The notes under the pieces are model-generated. The model had not been told where the DNA came from, made no database searches, and saw nothing but the letters and a program-made list of their open reading frames with translations. A DNA stretch of 19,171 nucleotides from CAZBSE01 sp964561115 (GTDB lineage: Bacteria > Actinomycetota > Humimicrobiia > Humimicrobiales > Humimicrobiaceae), in the NCBI GenBank assembly GCA_964561115.1, contig CAZLOE010000026.1:1-19171 (forward strand), in the 5' to 3' direction. Made by a program: the position numbers and the translations under genes. Below, piece after piece: positions 1-6,532 of the stretch; the stretch's first letter is position 1; the number at the start of each line of letters is the position of its first letter.

Positions 1-10
1 GGGGCAGCCA
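1..10 (+). repeat. 3' end of a dispersed ~30-bp repeat, cut by the window edge
   Basis: The first ten bases, GGGGCAGCCA, match the last ten bases of the repeat copies at 1986-2014, 3001-3030 and 4734-4763, in the same orientation. This is probably the tail of a further copy whose left part lies outside the window. Ten bases alone would be weak evidence; the exact match in A+T-rich intergenic DNA upstream of a gene supports the call. Confidence 0.6.
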
Positions 11-69
11 ATAAGATACATTTATTAATTATATATAAAATTCATTTAATCAACACTAAAAAATTATTC

Positions 70-123
70 TTGACAAATATTGTTAAAATAATTAGAATTC
101 TAAATATTTGATTTCTAAATATT
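70..123 (+). promoter_or_regulatory. Promoter and candidate MarR operator
   Basis: A perfect -35 box TTGACA (70-75) is followed after 17 bp by a -10 box TAGAAT (93-98). The perfect 12-bp palindrome TTAGAATTCTAA (92-103) overlaps the -10 box, and the 10-mer TCTAAATATT occurs twice (99-108 and 114-123). MarR-family repressors bind palindromes overlapping their own promoters, so autoregulation of the following marR-MATE pair is a reasonable inference. Confidence 0.65.
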
Positions 124-140
124 ATTATCCGAAAGGAAAT

Positions 141-596
141 ATGGAAAAAATTAAAGATATAAAAGCAGTTATGGATATTATAAAGGCTCTTTTTGAATTA
201 AAAAACAGTTTGATTGGGGATTTAGTTAAGCAAGTCCACAAACGAAATATAAATAAATCAGAATTCATTACTTTGATCAGTATAAGTGATAATGAAAAAA
301 AGAGTATGAGTGAGTTGTGCCATAATGTGGATCTGAAATCAGGAAGTCTTACAACATTAATAGACAACCTGGTTGGGAAGGGTTATGTAAAACGGGAATT
401 TGACAAAAACGACAGACGAAAAATATTGGTTCAACTTACAACAAAGGGAAAAAATTTTACGGAGATAATAAAAAAGTCTTTTAAGGATAATACTCTAAGT
501 AAAATTGAAAAACTTACTGCAAAAGAAAATAAGAATCTTTTCGAGGCAGTAAAAATTATAAAAGAAATAACTATTAAATTAAAAGGCGAGGGTTAG
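141..596 (+). CDS. MarR-family transcriptional regulator
   Basis: This 151-aa protein has the MarR winged-helix layout. There are N-terminal helices, then a helix-turn-helix with the recognition region near residues 66-85 (KSGSLTTLIDNLVGKGYVKR), then the wing with the typical D-x-x-D-R-R pattern (residues 88-93), and C-terminal dimerisation helices. The ATG at 141 is preferred over the in-frame TTG at 108 because AAAGGA lies just upstream and the TTG has no ribosome site and sits in the operator. MarR proteins are dimeric repressors often released by small phenolic or drug-like ligands. Its stop (594-596) directly touches the start of the MATE transporter gene, so it probably represses that pump; the inducer is unknown. 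Confidence 0.9.
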   Translation: MEKIKDIKAVMDIIKALFELKNSLIGDLVKQVHKRNINKSEFITLISISDNEKKSMSELCHNVDLKSGSLTTLIDNLVGKGYVKREFDKNDRRKILVQLTTKGKNFTEIIKKSFKDNTLSKIEKLTAKENKNLFEAVKIIKEITIKLKGEG

Positions 597-1967
597 TTGT
601 CAAATAGCAGTCAGAATATAATTGATTTGGAAAATAAAAGAATTGGGCCATTGCTGGCAAAACTGTCCATTCCAACTACAATAGGGATGCTTGCGAATAG
701 CTTATATAACATTGTTGATACCATCTTCATTGGAAAAGGGGTCGGCACTCTTGCTATTGCTGCTCTTGGTATAGTCTTTCCAATACAGATGATAATAATG
801 GCTTTAGCCCAACTAATTGGATTGGGTGCAGCTTCTATGATTTCAAGAAGTCTGGGTAAAAAAGATTATGAAAGGGCAGGTCTGGTTACAGGGAACTCTT
901 TTATAGCAATCACTATACTCGGGATAATATTCTCAGTAGTAATATTTATGTTTATGAATCCTATCTTAAGACTTTTTGGTGCTACTGAAAATATTCTTCC
1001 TTACGCCAGGGATTATCTATTTATAATCGCATTCGGATTTGCGTACTTCCCGTTTTTGGTATCTACAAATAATCTTATCAGGGCAGAGGGAGATGCTAAA
1101 AATTCCATGATTATTTTGCTTCTAGCTACAATAAGTAATATTATTCTAGACCCAATATTTATATTTGTATTCAAACTGGGAATAAAAGGTGCAGCATATG
1201 CTACTATAATTGCACAGTTTATAGGGTTTACTTATGCCATTCAATATTACTTGAGACGGAAAAGTTCCGTTGCGATAAAGATTCATTATTTCAAGCTGAG
1301 ATTTTCAGTTATAAAGGAAATGATGAGCCTTGGTTTTGCGTCTTTTATCAGGCAGGTAAGTGCCAGTTTTCTTATCATACTGGTTAATAATTCTCTGAGG
1401 ACTTATGGTGGAGATATTGCAATTGCTACTTATAGCATAGTGAACAAAATAGTTATGTTTGTAACGATGCCACTTTTTGGAATTGTTGGAGGAGTCCAAC
1501 CCATGATTGGATATAACTATGGGGCTATGAAGATGAATAGAGTTAAAGAATCATTAAAAGTTTCGATCCTGTCAACAGTAGTTATAGGATTATTTTTCTC
1601 CGTTCTTTTCCAAGTTTTTCCTACCCATATAATTAGTATTTTCAGCAATGATCCTGAATTGATTGCAAGTGGAGCTTTTCCATTAAGGATGATTATACTT
1701 CTATTTACACTGATTGGTTTTCAATTTATAGGTGCTGGCTTCTTTCAATCAATTGGGAAAGCAAGACCTTCGATAATTTTGTCTTTGACCAGGCAGGTTC
1801 TTTTTTTACTACCTCTTATCTTGCTTCTTCCTTTAATTTGGGGTGTAAATGGTATATGGATATCCTTTCCAATTGCAGATTTGCTAGCAATAATTACTAC
1901 TGGTATATTTTTATATAGGGAATTAAAGAAGATAAACAAGTTGGAATTAGCATACAGCCAGGTATAG
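597..1967 (+). CDS. MATE-family multidrug/Na+ (or H+) antiporter
   Basis: This 456-aa protein is the normal length for a MATE exporter. It has about 12 hydrophobic segments in two related halves. The N-terminal region has characteristic family sequence: NKRIGPLLAKLSIPTTIGML, then NSLYNIVDTIFIGKGVG and IGLGAASMISRSLGKKDYE. The second half carries GIVGGVQPMIGYNYGA. Such proteins export cationic drugs or metabolites across the cytoplasmic membrane using an ion gradient. The start is taken as the TTG directly after the marR stop, with GGCGAGGG (585-592) as ribosome site, which implies translational coupling. Substrate cannot be read from sequence. Confidence 0.93.
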   Translation: MSNSSQNIIDLENKRIGPLLAKLSIPTTIGMLANSLYNIVDTIFIGKGVGTLAIAALGIVFPIQMIIMALAQLIGLGAASMISRSLGKKDYERAGLVTGNSFIAITILGIIFSVVIFMFMNPILRLFGATENILPYARDYLFIIAFGFAYFPFLVSTNNLIRAEGDAKNSMIILLLATISNIILDPIFIFVFKLGIKGAAYATIIAQFIGFTYAIQYYLRRKSSVAIKIHYFKLRFSVIKEMMSLGFASFIRQVSASFLIILVNNSLRTYGGDIAIATYSIVNKIVMFVTMPLFGIVGGVQPMIGYNYGAMKMNRVKESLKVSILSTVVIGLFFSVLFQVFPTHIISIFSNDPELIASGAFPLRMIILLFTLIGFQFIGAGFFQSIGKARPSIILSLTRQVLFLLPLILLLPLIWGVNGIWISFPIADLLAIITTGIFLYRELKKINKLELAYSQV

Positions 1968-1985
1968 TAACACTTTAAAATCTTA

Positions 1986-2014
1986 GTTCGAAATTTCGCA
2001 ACCCGGGGCAGCCA
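1986..2014 (+). repeat. Dispersed palindromic repeat, copy A
   Basis: This 29-bp stretch is identical to the copy at 3001-3030 apart from its first base. It contains the palindrome CGAAATTTCG followed by CAACCC and GGGGCAGCCA. It lies 18 bp after the MATE stop codon. The terminal stem seen in the other copies (TGGTT with AGCCA) is imperfect here because the left arm reads TAGTT. Confidence 0.8.
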
Positions 2015-2060
2015 CCTTGCACGAATTGGTGGCTCTTTACCAACAAACGGGGCAACCCGT
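2010..2060 (+). other. Two hairpins following repeat copy A
   Basis: AGCCACC (2010-2016) pairs perfectly with GGTGGCT (2028-2034) across an 11-nt loop and is followed by a short T-containing stretch, CTTTACC. Then ACGGG (2047-2051) pairs with CCCGT (2056-2060) around the tetraloop GCAA. The first stem could act as a weak terminator for the marR-MATE transcript, but the T tract is poor. The second has a GNRA loop typical of stable RNA hairpins. No known RNA family is recognised. Confidence 0.4.
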
Positions 2061-2351
2061 TCTCAACAACATAGTTTGGCATTTTAAAACAATAATAATT
2101 AAAAGAACTGAGGAAACAAATGATATAATTTTGCTAAATTTAAAAATGATAATGAATATCTAGTAGCATTATCAAATTATGGCTTTATAATAATAACGAT
2201 AGAAAATAATACAATTATAGTACTAATAATTAAATAAAATTGTTTGCGTGATTGCTTTAGAGTTTATCACATTTTACTTTCGCAATATTGCAGCAAAACG
2301 CCATATATACTCAGGAGATTGTGTATAATAATCTAAGAGGTTTAAACCAAT
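2061..2351. other. A+T-rich intergenic stretch, no gene seen
   Basis: Together with the repeat and hairpins at 1986-2060 this makes a 384-bp gap between the MATE gene and the next CDS. No open frame with a ribosome site and no clear protein remnant was found on either strand. AAGAGGT near 2335-2341 is the likely, distantly placed ribosome site of the next gene. Confidence 0.4.
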
Positions 2352-2873
2352 ATGAAAAATGGTAATGCTTTTTTTTGGAAAAAAAGAGATATCATAATAA
2401 ACTTTATCCCAACTATTCCTTTATTATTAAGTTTTTTTGGAATTATTTTTTTATTGTCAATGAAATCATTGTTAATTCTGTTTATATACATATTATTATG
2501 GGTTGCAATGAATATTTCAATGGTAGGCATCTGTAAAGATTGCGTTTATTGTGGTAAGTATTGTCCTGGTTTGAATCAATTATATTTTAGTCCTTTAATT
2601 TCCAAGTACTTAGTTGGCAGATATAAGGTCAATATGACACATTTAAAATTATCAGTATTTTTATTAGGAATATTTGGAATTGGAAATCAAATATTTGCAT
2701 TTATTACATTATTCATATTGTATTGGGAATCAAAATTAGTCGTAATTATTTTATTAATATTGTACTGTCTGCACATACCACTTTCATTTTTAATATTTTG
2801 TCCAAAATGTCAAAGATATGGTAATTGTCCAGTATCAAATATGAATAAGTTATTCCTAAATAAAAATGGTTGA
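2352..2873 (+). CDS. Small membrane protein with a ferredoxin-like CX2CX2CX3CP motif
   Basis: This 173-aa protein matches no family I recognise. It has about four hydrophobic segments (roughly residues 17-35, 38-58, 98-121, 127-149). Directly after the second lies C61-x2-C64-x2-C67-x3-C71-P, the exact spacing of a 4Fe-4S ferredoxin cluster site. After the fourth lies a second cluster, C150-x2-C153-x5-C159-P. The two pairs of helices therefore each end in a cysteine cluster, suggesting a duplicated helical-hairpin-plus-metal-site plan. A [4Fe-4S] or zinc site at the membrane face is an inference. The gene is very A+T-rich and stands alone between two repeat copies, which suggests an accessory unit. 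The start has only a weak upstream AAGAGGT. Confidence 0.75.
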   Translation: MKNGNAFFWKKRDIIINFIPTIPLLLSFFGIIFLLSMKSLLILFIYILLWVAMNISMVGICKDCVYCGKYCPGLNQLYFSPLISKYLVGRYKVNMTHLKLSVFLLGIFGIGNQIFAFITLFILYWESKLVVIILLILYCLHIPLSFLIFCPKCQRYGNCPVSNMNKLFLNKNG

Positions 2874-2949
2874 ATACTTAAAATAAGAGGTTAAATTTAA
2901 AACAGTGAAAGGTTGTTTGTTTTAAAGTAGAAAAATAAATAACTAAATT

Positions 2950-2971
2950 AATATTTTTTAAAGAAAATATT
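2950..2971. other. A+T hairpin downstream of the cysteine-motif gene
   Basis: AATATTTT (2950-2957) and AAAATATT (2964-2971) are perfect inverted repeats across a 6-nt loop, 77 bp after the stop codon. The stem is A+T only and has no T tract after it, so it is not a convincing intrinsic terminator. Confidence 0.3.
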
Positions 2972-2999
2972 ATATAGATTGATAATTTCATCTAAGAAT

Positions 3000-3030
3000 T
3001 GGTTCGAAATTTCGCAACCCGGGGCAGCCA
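3000..3030 (+). repeat. Dispersed palindromic repeat, copy B (best copy)
   Basis: The copy starts TGGTTCGAAATTTCGCAACC and ends CGGGGCAGCCA. TGGTT (3000-3004) can pair with AGCCA (3026-3030) including one G-T pair, closing the element. Inside, GGTTCGA and TCG(C)AACC can form an alternative hairpin around AATT. The element is further flanked by AAGAAT (2994-2999) and ATTCTT (3030-3035), extending the symmetry. It lies 127 bp after one stop codon and 131 bp before the next start. Confidence 0.85.
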
Positions 3031-3160
3031 TTCTTATATAGTACAGGAACTTATCTTTTAAATAAATAATTAACTTTATGGCTGGTTTTTAGTAGATATC
3101 TGCGATAAACTTTTAAACTAAAAATGTTTAAAAAATTGATTGCTTAAAAGGAGAGCAACT

Positions 3161-4600
3161 ATGAAAAATAGGTACTTAATTACCTTTTGCACAGTAATCT
3201 TCTGCACCATGTTAATTCTATCATCATGTAAGCCTGAGATATCAGAAACGAAAGAAACACCGGAAACCATGAAGATTACAGCAATCTCAGATATAAAAGA
3301 AGAAGAACAGGGAAAAGAATTTACAGTAATGGGATCAATTGTATTTATGGATGAATCCTCCGATGGATTATTTCTTGATGTAGAAGATGAAAGCGGCAAT
3401 ATAGGCATATTTATTGAAAGCCGGCTTTTAAGCTCTATTGCTGAAGAGAAACTTAGTGATATCCAAAAAGGAAAAGTTATTAAGGCAAGTGGAAACCTGA
3501 AAAAAAATCAGGAAATACTTCTCCTGCTTGTAGGAGATGTATCCTCTATCGAGATAATTGCAGAGGAGGAAAGGACCAGTGAAGAAACTGAATTCACAGC
3601 AACTCAATCCCCGGCTGACTACCAGTTAGATGTAGCGCTTGTATATTCCGGTAATCAGGACAGGACGAGCCTTTGTTACCTTGGTTCTTTTTCCATGCTG
3701 GTAAAATATCAGGAACCAGAAATAGAGTTTTGCGATATAGTAGCTGCAAGTGGAATTGGGACAAGTGCAGGATATGTGGATGATGAAGAATCTGCATTTT
3801 TAGGTAATGGGATTGGAGAAGCATGTATAATACTTTTATCCAATAACTTAAATACTTCATTTACGCTTGGACTCAAGGACGGAGGAAACGACTCGGCTTC
3901 TTATTACCCCTCCCAGTTAAGATTTGGAAGTCAGGCAAAAAAAGTAATTTATTTTGATGATGCCGAGGATTCATTTGCATATCTAAAGTCTGTTGTATCT
4001 TCCGGAAACCCGGTAGCAGTTTATGTCGACTGCTATTACCTATATGATGATTTTGCACTGGCTTCTGATTTCTGGAAAAATAGTATGGAGAAAGACCACT
4101 ATGATCATTACATGGTGGTAACAGGCTATGATAAAAATAATGTTTATCTTAACGATCCTACAGATCCAACTGAGGCCGCTGCAAATATTCCTGCAAAGAT
4201 AGAAAACTTTATGGAGGCATGGGAAAAAGTCAGTGAAATAGCACAGAAGCTTGGTCCATTCTGGATGATCTATCTTTCAGATCCAGTATCCCAAAAACCT
4301 TTTAATGAAATCATCGGCTGGAACATTGATATATCAAAAGATGCAGTGTCGGAAATAAGAAAGTTTGCAGAGAAACCAAATAGTTTGGAATCTACTTGTT
4401 TTTTACTTAATGAACTGGGAAGAGCAAGAACCGAATTTTCAAATTACTTAAAAAAGAATGGTATGGCAGAACCTGCATCACTGTACCAGGAATCAGGAGA
4501 CATCTTCTCAGAAATTGCCTTTAATATGTCTGTGACAACTGAAAAATTAAACATGATAATAAATAAAGAATCTGAAGCCATGCAACTACTGACTGAATAA
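3161..4600 (+). CDS. Lipoprotein with OB-fold-like and C39/BtrH-like domains
   Basis: A 479-aa surface lipoprotein. The signal peptide ends in the lipobox ILSSC with Cys23 as lipidation site. Residues about 38-135 (ISDIKEEEQGKEFTVMGSIV through LLLVGDVSSIEII) look like a small OB-fold domain of the secreted type. From about residue 155 the sequence resembles papain-like C39-type or BtrH N-terminal domains: Cys172 in SLCYLGSFSML, His316 in DHYMVVTGYD, then VYLNDPTDP (Asp332), a plausible Cys-His-Asp/Asn triad. Such domains cleave peptides or transfer acyl groups; the reaction here is unknown. The ATG at 3161 is chosen because AAAAGGAGAG lies just upstream; an in-frame TTG at 3140 precedes that site. 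It stands alone between two repeat copies. Confidence 0.8.
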   Translation: MKNRYLITFCTVIFCTMLILSSCKPEISETKETPETMKITAISDIKEEEQGKEFTVMGSIVFMDESSDGLFLDVEDESGNIGIFIESRLLSSIAEEKLSDIQKGKVIKASGNLKKNQEILLLLVGDVSSIEIIAEEERTSEETEFTATQSPADYQLDVALVYSGNQDRTSLCYLGSFSMLVKYQEPEIEFCDIVAASGIGTSAGYVDDEESAFLGNGIGEACIILLSNNLNTSFTLGLKDGGNDSASYYPSQLRFGSQAKKVIYFDDAEDSFAYLKSVVSSGNPVAVYVDCYYLYDDFALASDFWKNSMEKDHYDHYMVVTGYDKNNVYLNDPTDPTEAAANIPAKIENFMEAWEKVSEIAQKLGPFWMIYLSDPVSQKPFNEIIGWNIDISKDAVSEIRKFAEKPNSLESTCFLLNELGRARTEFSNYLKKNGMAEPASLYQESGDIFSEIAFNMSVTTEKLNMIINKESEAMQLLTE

Positions 4601-4922
4601 AAATCTGTGGGTTGATAGCTCATGGAAAGTACTGCAGGGTACTGATATTTAAATATTATACCAATTTAAAAAATAAGTATTTTAAATTAGCTATTAAATA
4701 GATTTATTAAGTAATCTAACTGTTCTAAAAATTGGTTCGAAATTTCACTACTTGGGGCAGCCATAAAGAAATGTGAGTAAAATTATTTCCCTACTAATAT
4801 CCTATTTATTCTATCGATATTTATTAATTCTGTCTTTAATAAATTGCTATTATTTATAATACAATTCATGTACTATTAAATAAAAATTAGAGATATTTCT
4901 ATACATAATTAAGTTGGTGAAA
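4601..4922. other. A+T-rich intergenic region carrying repeat copy C
   Basis: Apart from the repeat at 4734-4763, I see only a small inverted pair, AGTAC and GTACT, near 4627-4642 without a T tract. No gene or remnant was found. Confidence 0.4.
4733..4763 (+). repeat. Dispersed palindromic repeat, copy C (diverged middle)
   Basis: The left part TTGGTTCGAAATTTC and right part GGGGCAGCCA match copy B. The middle differs (CACTACTT in place of CGCAACCC), which breaks the inner palindrome but leaves the terminal TGGTT and AGCCA arms intact. It lies 133 bp after the lipoprotein stop codon. Confidence 0.8.
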
Positions 4923-5198
4923 ATGAAAGACGAAAAATATGAAATAGCTAAAAAAAGAGTAAAAGAAATTAAAGATTTTTATACCCATTTAACCATTTTT
5001 ACTGTTGTTATCACAGTGATAATAATAATAAATTTGGTTCAAGGTGAATATAGATTCTATTGGTTCCTGTTTCCTTTTGGTTTTTGGGGTTTTGCAGTAC
5101 TGATGCATGGTTTGAGGACATTTGTGTTTGGTAAAGGCAGTCGATGGGAATACAGGAAAATAAAGGAAATAATGAAACAGATGGATGAAGAAAAGTAA
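4923..5198 (+). CDS. 2TM-domain protein
   Basis: A 91-aa protein with a charged N-terminal helix (YEIAKKRVKEIKDFYTHLTIF), two transmembrane segments (about residues 21-42 and 49-71) and a basic C-terminal tail. This is the layout of the bacterial 2TM domain family, found alone or fused to histidine kinases and of unknown function. The start is uncertain: TTG at 4914, GTG at 4917 and ATG at 4923 are all in frame. The ATG is preferred because GGTGAAA precedes it at a usable distance. The zinc-ribbon gene follows after 9 bp, so the two are probably cotranscribed. Confidence 0.8.
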   Translation: MKDEKYEIAKKRVKEIKDFYTHLTIFTVVITVIIIINLVQGEYRFYWFLFPFGFWGFAVLMHGLRTFVFGKGSRWEYRKIKEIMKQMDEEK

Positions 5199-5207
5199 GG
5201 AGTATAA

Positions 5208-5402
5208 ATGGAAGAAGAAAGATTAGTTACCATAAACAATAAACAGCTATTATGTCTTTTCTGTGGTGGTGCAGAGTTTAAGAAGGTAAATACTAAATTA
5301 AATGAGAAGTGGGCTGCCGGTCTCGGTATAGAGATGTTTAGTTCTGAAGGAGTTGCTTATATCTGTAAAAATTGTGGTTATAAACATGAATTTTTTAAAT
5401 AA
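5208..5402 (+). CDS. Small zinc-ribbon protein
   Basis: A 64-aa protein with two cysteine knuckles, C16-x2-C19-G and C53-x2-C56-G, which would bind one zinc ion. The middle segment (EKWAAGLGIEMFSSEGVAYI) is of the type seen in small zinc-ribbon proteins that bind nucleic acid or protein partners. Start is supported by AAGGAG seven bases upstream. It probably forms a bicistronic unit with the 2TM protein. Function is unknown. Confidence 0.75.
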   Translation: MEEERLVTINNKQLLCLFCGGAEFKKVNTKLNEKWAAGLGIEMFSSEGVAYICKNCGYKHEFFK

Positions 5403-5549
5403 ATTTGGCTAACTCAGGTATAAAAATATCCTAATTTAATAATAAAATACTAATACTTATAAAGATTAAAGTAAAAGTAGATTGAGATTGGATTAAATGT
5501 TTTTATGTTTTCCATCTATTATGCACTATAATATTTTTAAATATTCAGG

Positions 5550-5582
5550 GAATCTCGAGACTCAAAATTAATGGTATATAAA
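5550..5582 (+). promoter_or_regulatory. Candidate promoter with operator-like palindrome for the ABC exporter
   Basis: An imperfect 14-bp palindrome, GAATCTCGAGACTC (5550-5563, 12 of 14 positions symmetric), sits at the -35 distance from the -10-like TATAAA at 5577-5582. No -35 consensus is present, which would fit activator-dependent transcription. The inverted repeat AATATTT / AAATATT at 5530-5545 lies just upstream. The following gene has almost no leader and no Shine-Dalgarno. All of this is inference from spacing. Confidence 0.35.
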
Positions 5583-5598
5583 TTGTAGAACAAAGCAT

Positions 5599-6519
5599 AT
5601 GGATATTGTTGTAAAGGTAGACAATTTAACTAAAAAATATGGTGATTTAATCGCAGTAAATGGTATCAGTTTCAGTATTGAAAAAGGAGAAATATTTGGG
5701 CTCTTAGGGCCTAACGGTGCTGGAAAAACAACCACAGTTGAGATGATAGAAGGACTGAGAAAGCCGGATAACGGAACCATTAAAGTATGCGGAATCGACT
5801 CTCAAAAAAATTCTGAAAATATAAAAGAACTAATTGGCGCACAGCTGCAAAGTACTACTATTTATGATCAAATCCGGGTAAAAGAAGTTATTGATCTTTT
5901 CGGCAACTATTATAAGAAATCAATCCCCTCAAGTGAGATTCTCGAGGAAGTGTCTTTGACTGACAAAAAAAACGCCTTCTATAGGACACTATCCGGGGGA
6001 CAGAAGCAAAGAGTAGCTATGGCCCTGGCACTGGTAAATGATCCCGAGGTACTTTTTCTGGATGAACCAACCACTGGACTTGACCCTCAGGCCAGGCGAA
6101 ATGTCTGGGCTATTATTACAGATTTAAGAAAAAGAGGAAAAACTATAATTTTGACTACTCACTATATGGAAGAGGCAGAACAGCTTTGCCAGAGGGTGGG
6201 TATTATAGATCATGGGAAGATCATTGCACTGGACACCCCTACTAATTTGATTACAAACTCCGGACTGGAATCGGCTATTGAATTTAGTTGTTTTCCAGAA
6301 AGTGCTGATAAGATTAAGCAAAAATTTAAAGGAGCAGGCAAGGTCAGTGAACTAGGCGACAATAGATTTATTCTTAACACCAAAGAGTCCTCTAAAACTC
6401 TTAAAGAACTGACCCGCTTCTCAGATGATAACAATATAAATCTGGAGAATATCTCAGTAAGAAAAGCTACTCTGGAGGACGTATTTCTGTTACTGACTGG
6501 TAGAAGCCTTCGGGAGTAA
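5599..6519 (+). CDS. ABC-2 type exporter, ATP-binding protein
   Basis: A 306-aa ATPase of the drug, lantibiotic or polyketide export type. It has the Walker A motif GPNGAGKT (37-44), the signature LSGGQ (131-135), Walker B VLFLDE (151-156), the D-loop and switch His188 in TTHYMEEAE. The C-terminal ~90 residues are the usual extension of this subfamily. It would power the permease encoded 13 bp downstream. The ATG at 5599 fits the family start, but no Shine-Dalgarno is visible upstream, so it may be translated from a very short leader. Substrate cannot be inferred. Confidence 0.93.
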   Translation: MDIVVKVDNLTKKYGDLIAVNGISFSIEKGEIFGLLGPNGAGKTTTVEMIEGLRKPDNGTIKVCGIDSQKNSENIKELIGAQLQSTTIYDQIRVKEVIDLFGNYYKKSIPSSEILEEVSLTDKKNAFYRTLSGGQKQRVAMALALVNDPEVLFLDEPTTGLDPQARRNVWAIITDLRKRGKTIILTTHYMEEAEQLCQRVGIIDHGKIIALDTPTNLITNSGLESAIEFSCFPESADKIKQKFKGAGKVSELGDNRFILNTKESSKTLKELTRFSDDNNINLENISVRKATLEDVFLLLTGRSLRE

Positions 6520-6532
6520 GAAGGAGCTGGAT

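Noticed and set aside
1986..3030. Repeats as tRNA 3' halves or phage attachment sites
   Set aside because: GGTTCGAAA looks like a T-loop, but no five-base T-stem forms, no complete tRNA is present, and no integrase is found.
4601..4660. AGTAC / GTACT inverted pair as terminator of the lipoprotein gene
   Set aside because: The stem is only five base pairs and no T tract follows.
1986..4763. Repeats as integron attC sites
   Set aside because: The GTTRRRY / RYYYAAC core sites and the larger bulged hairpin of attC are absent, and there is no integrase gene in the window.
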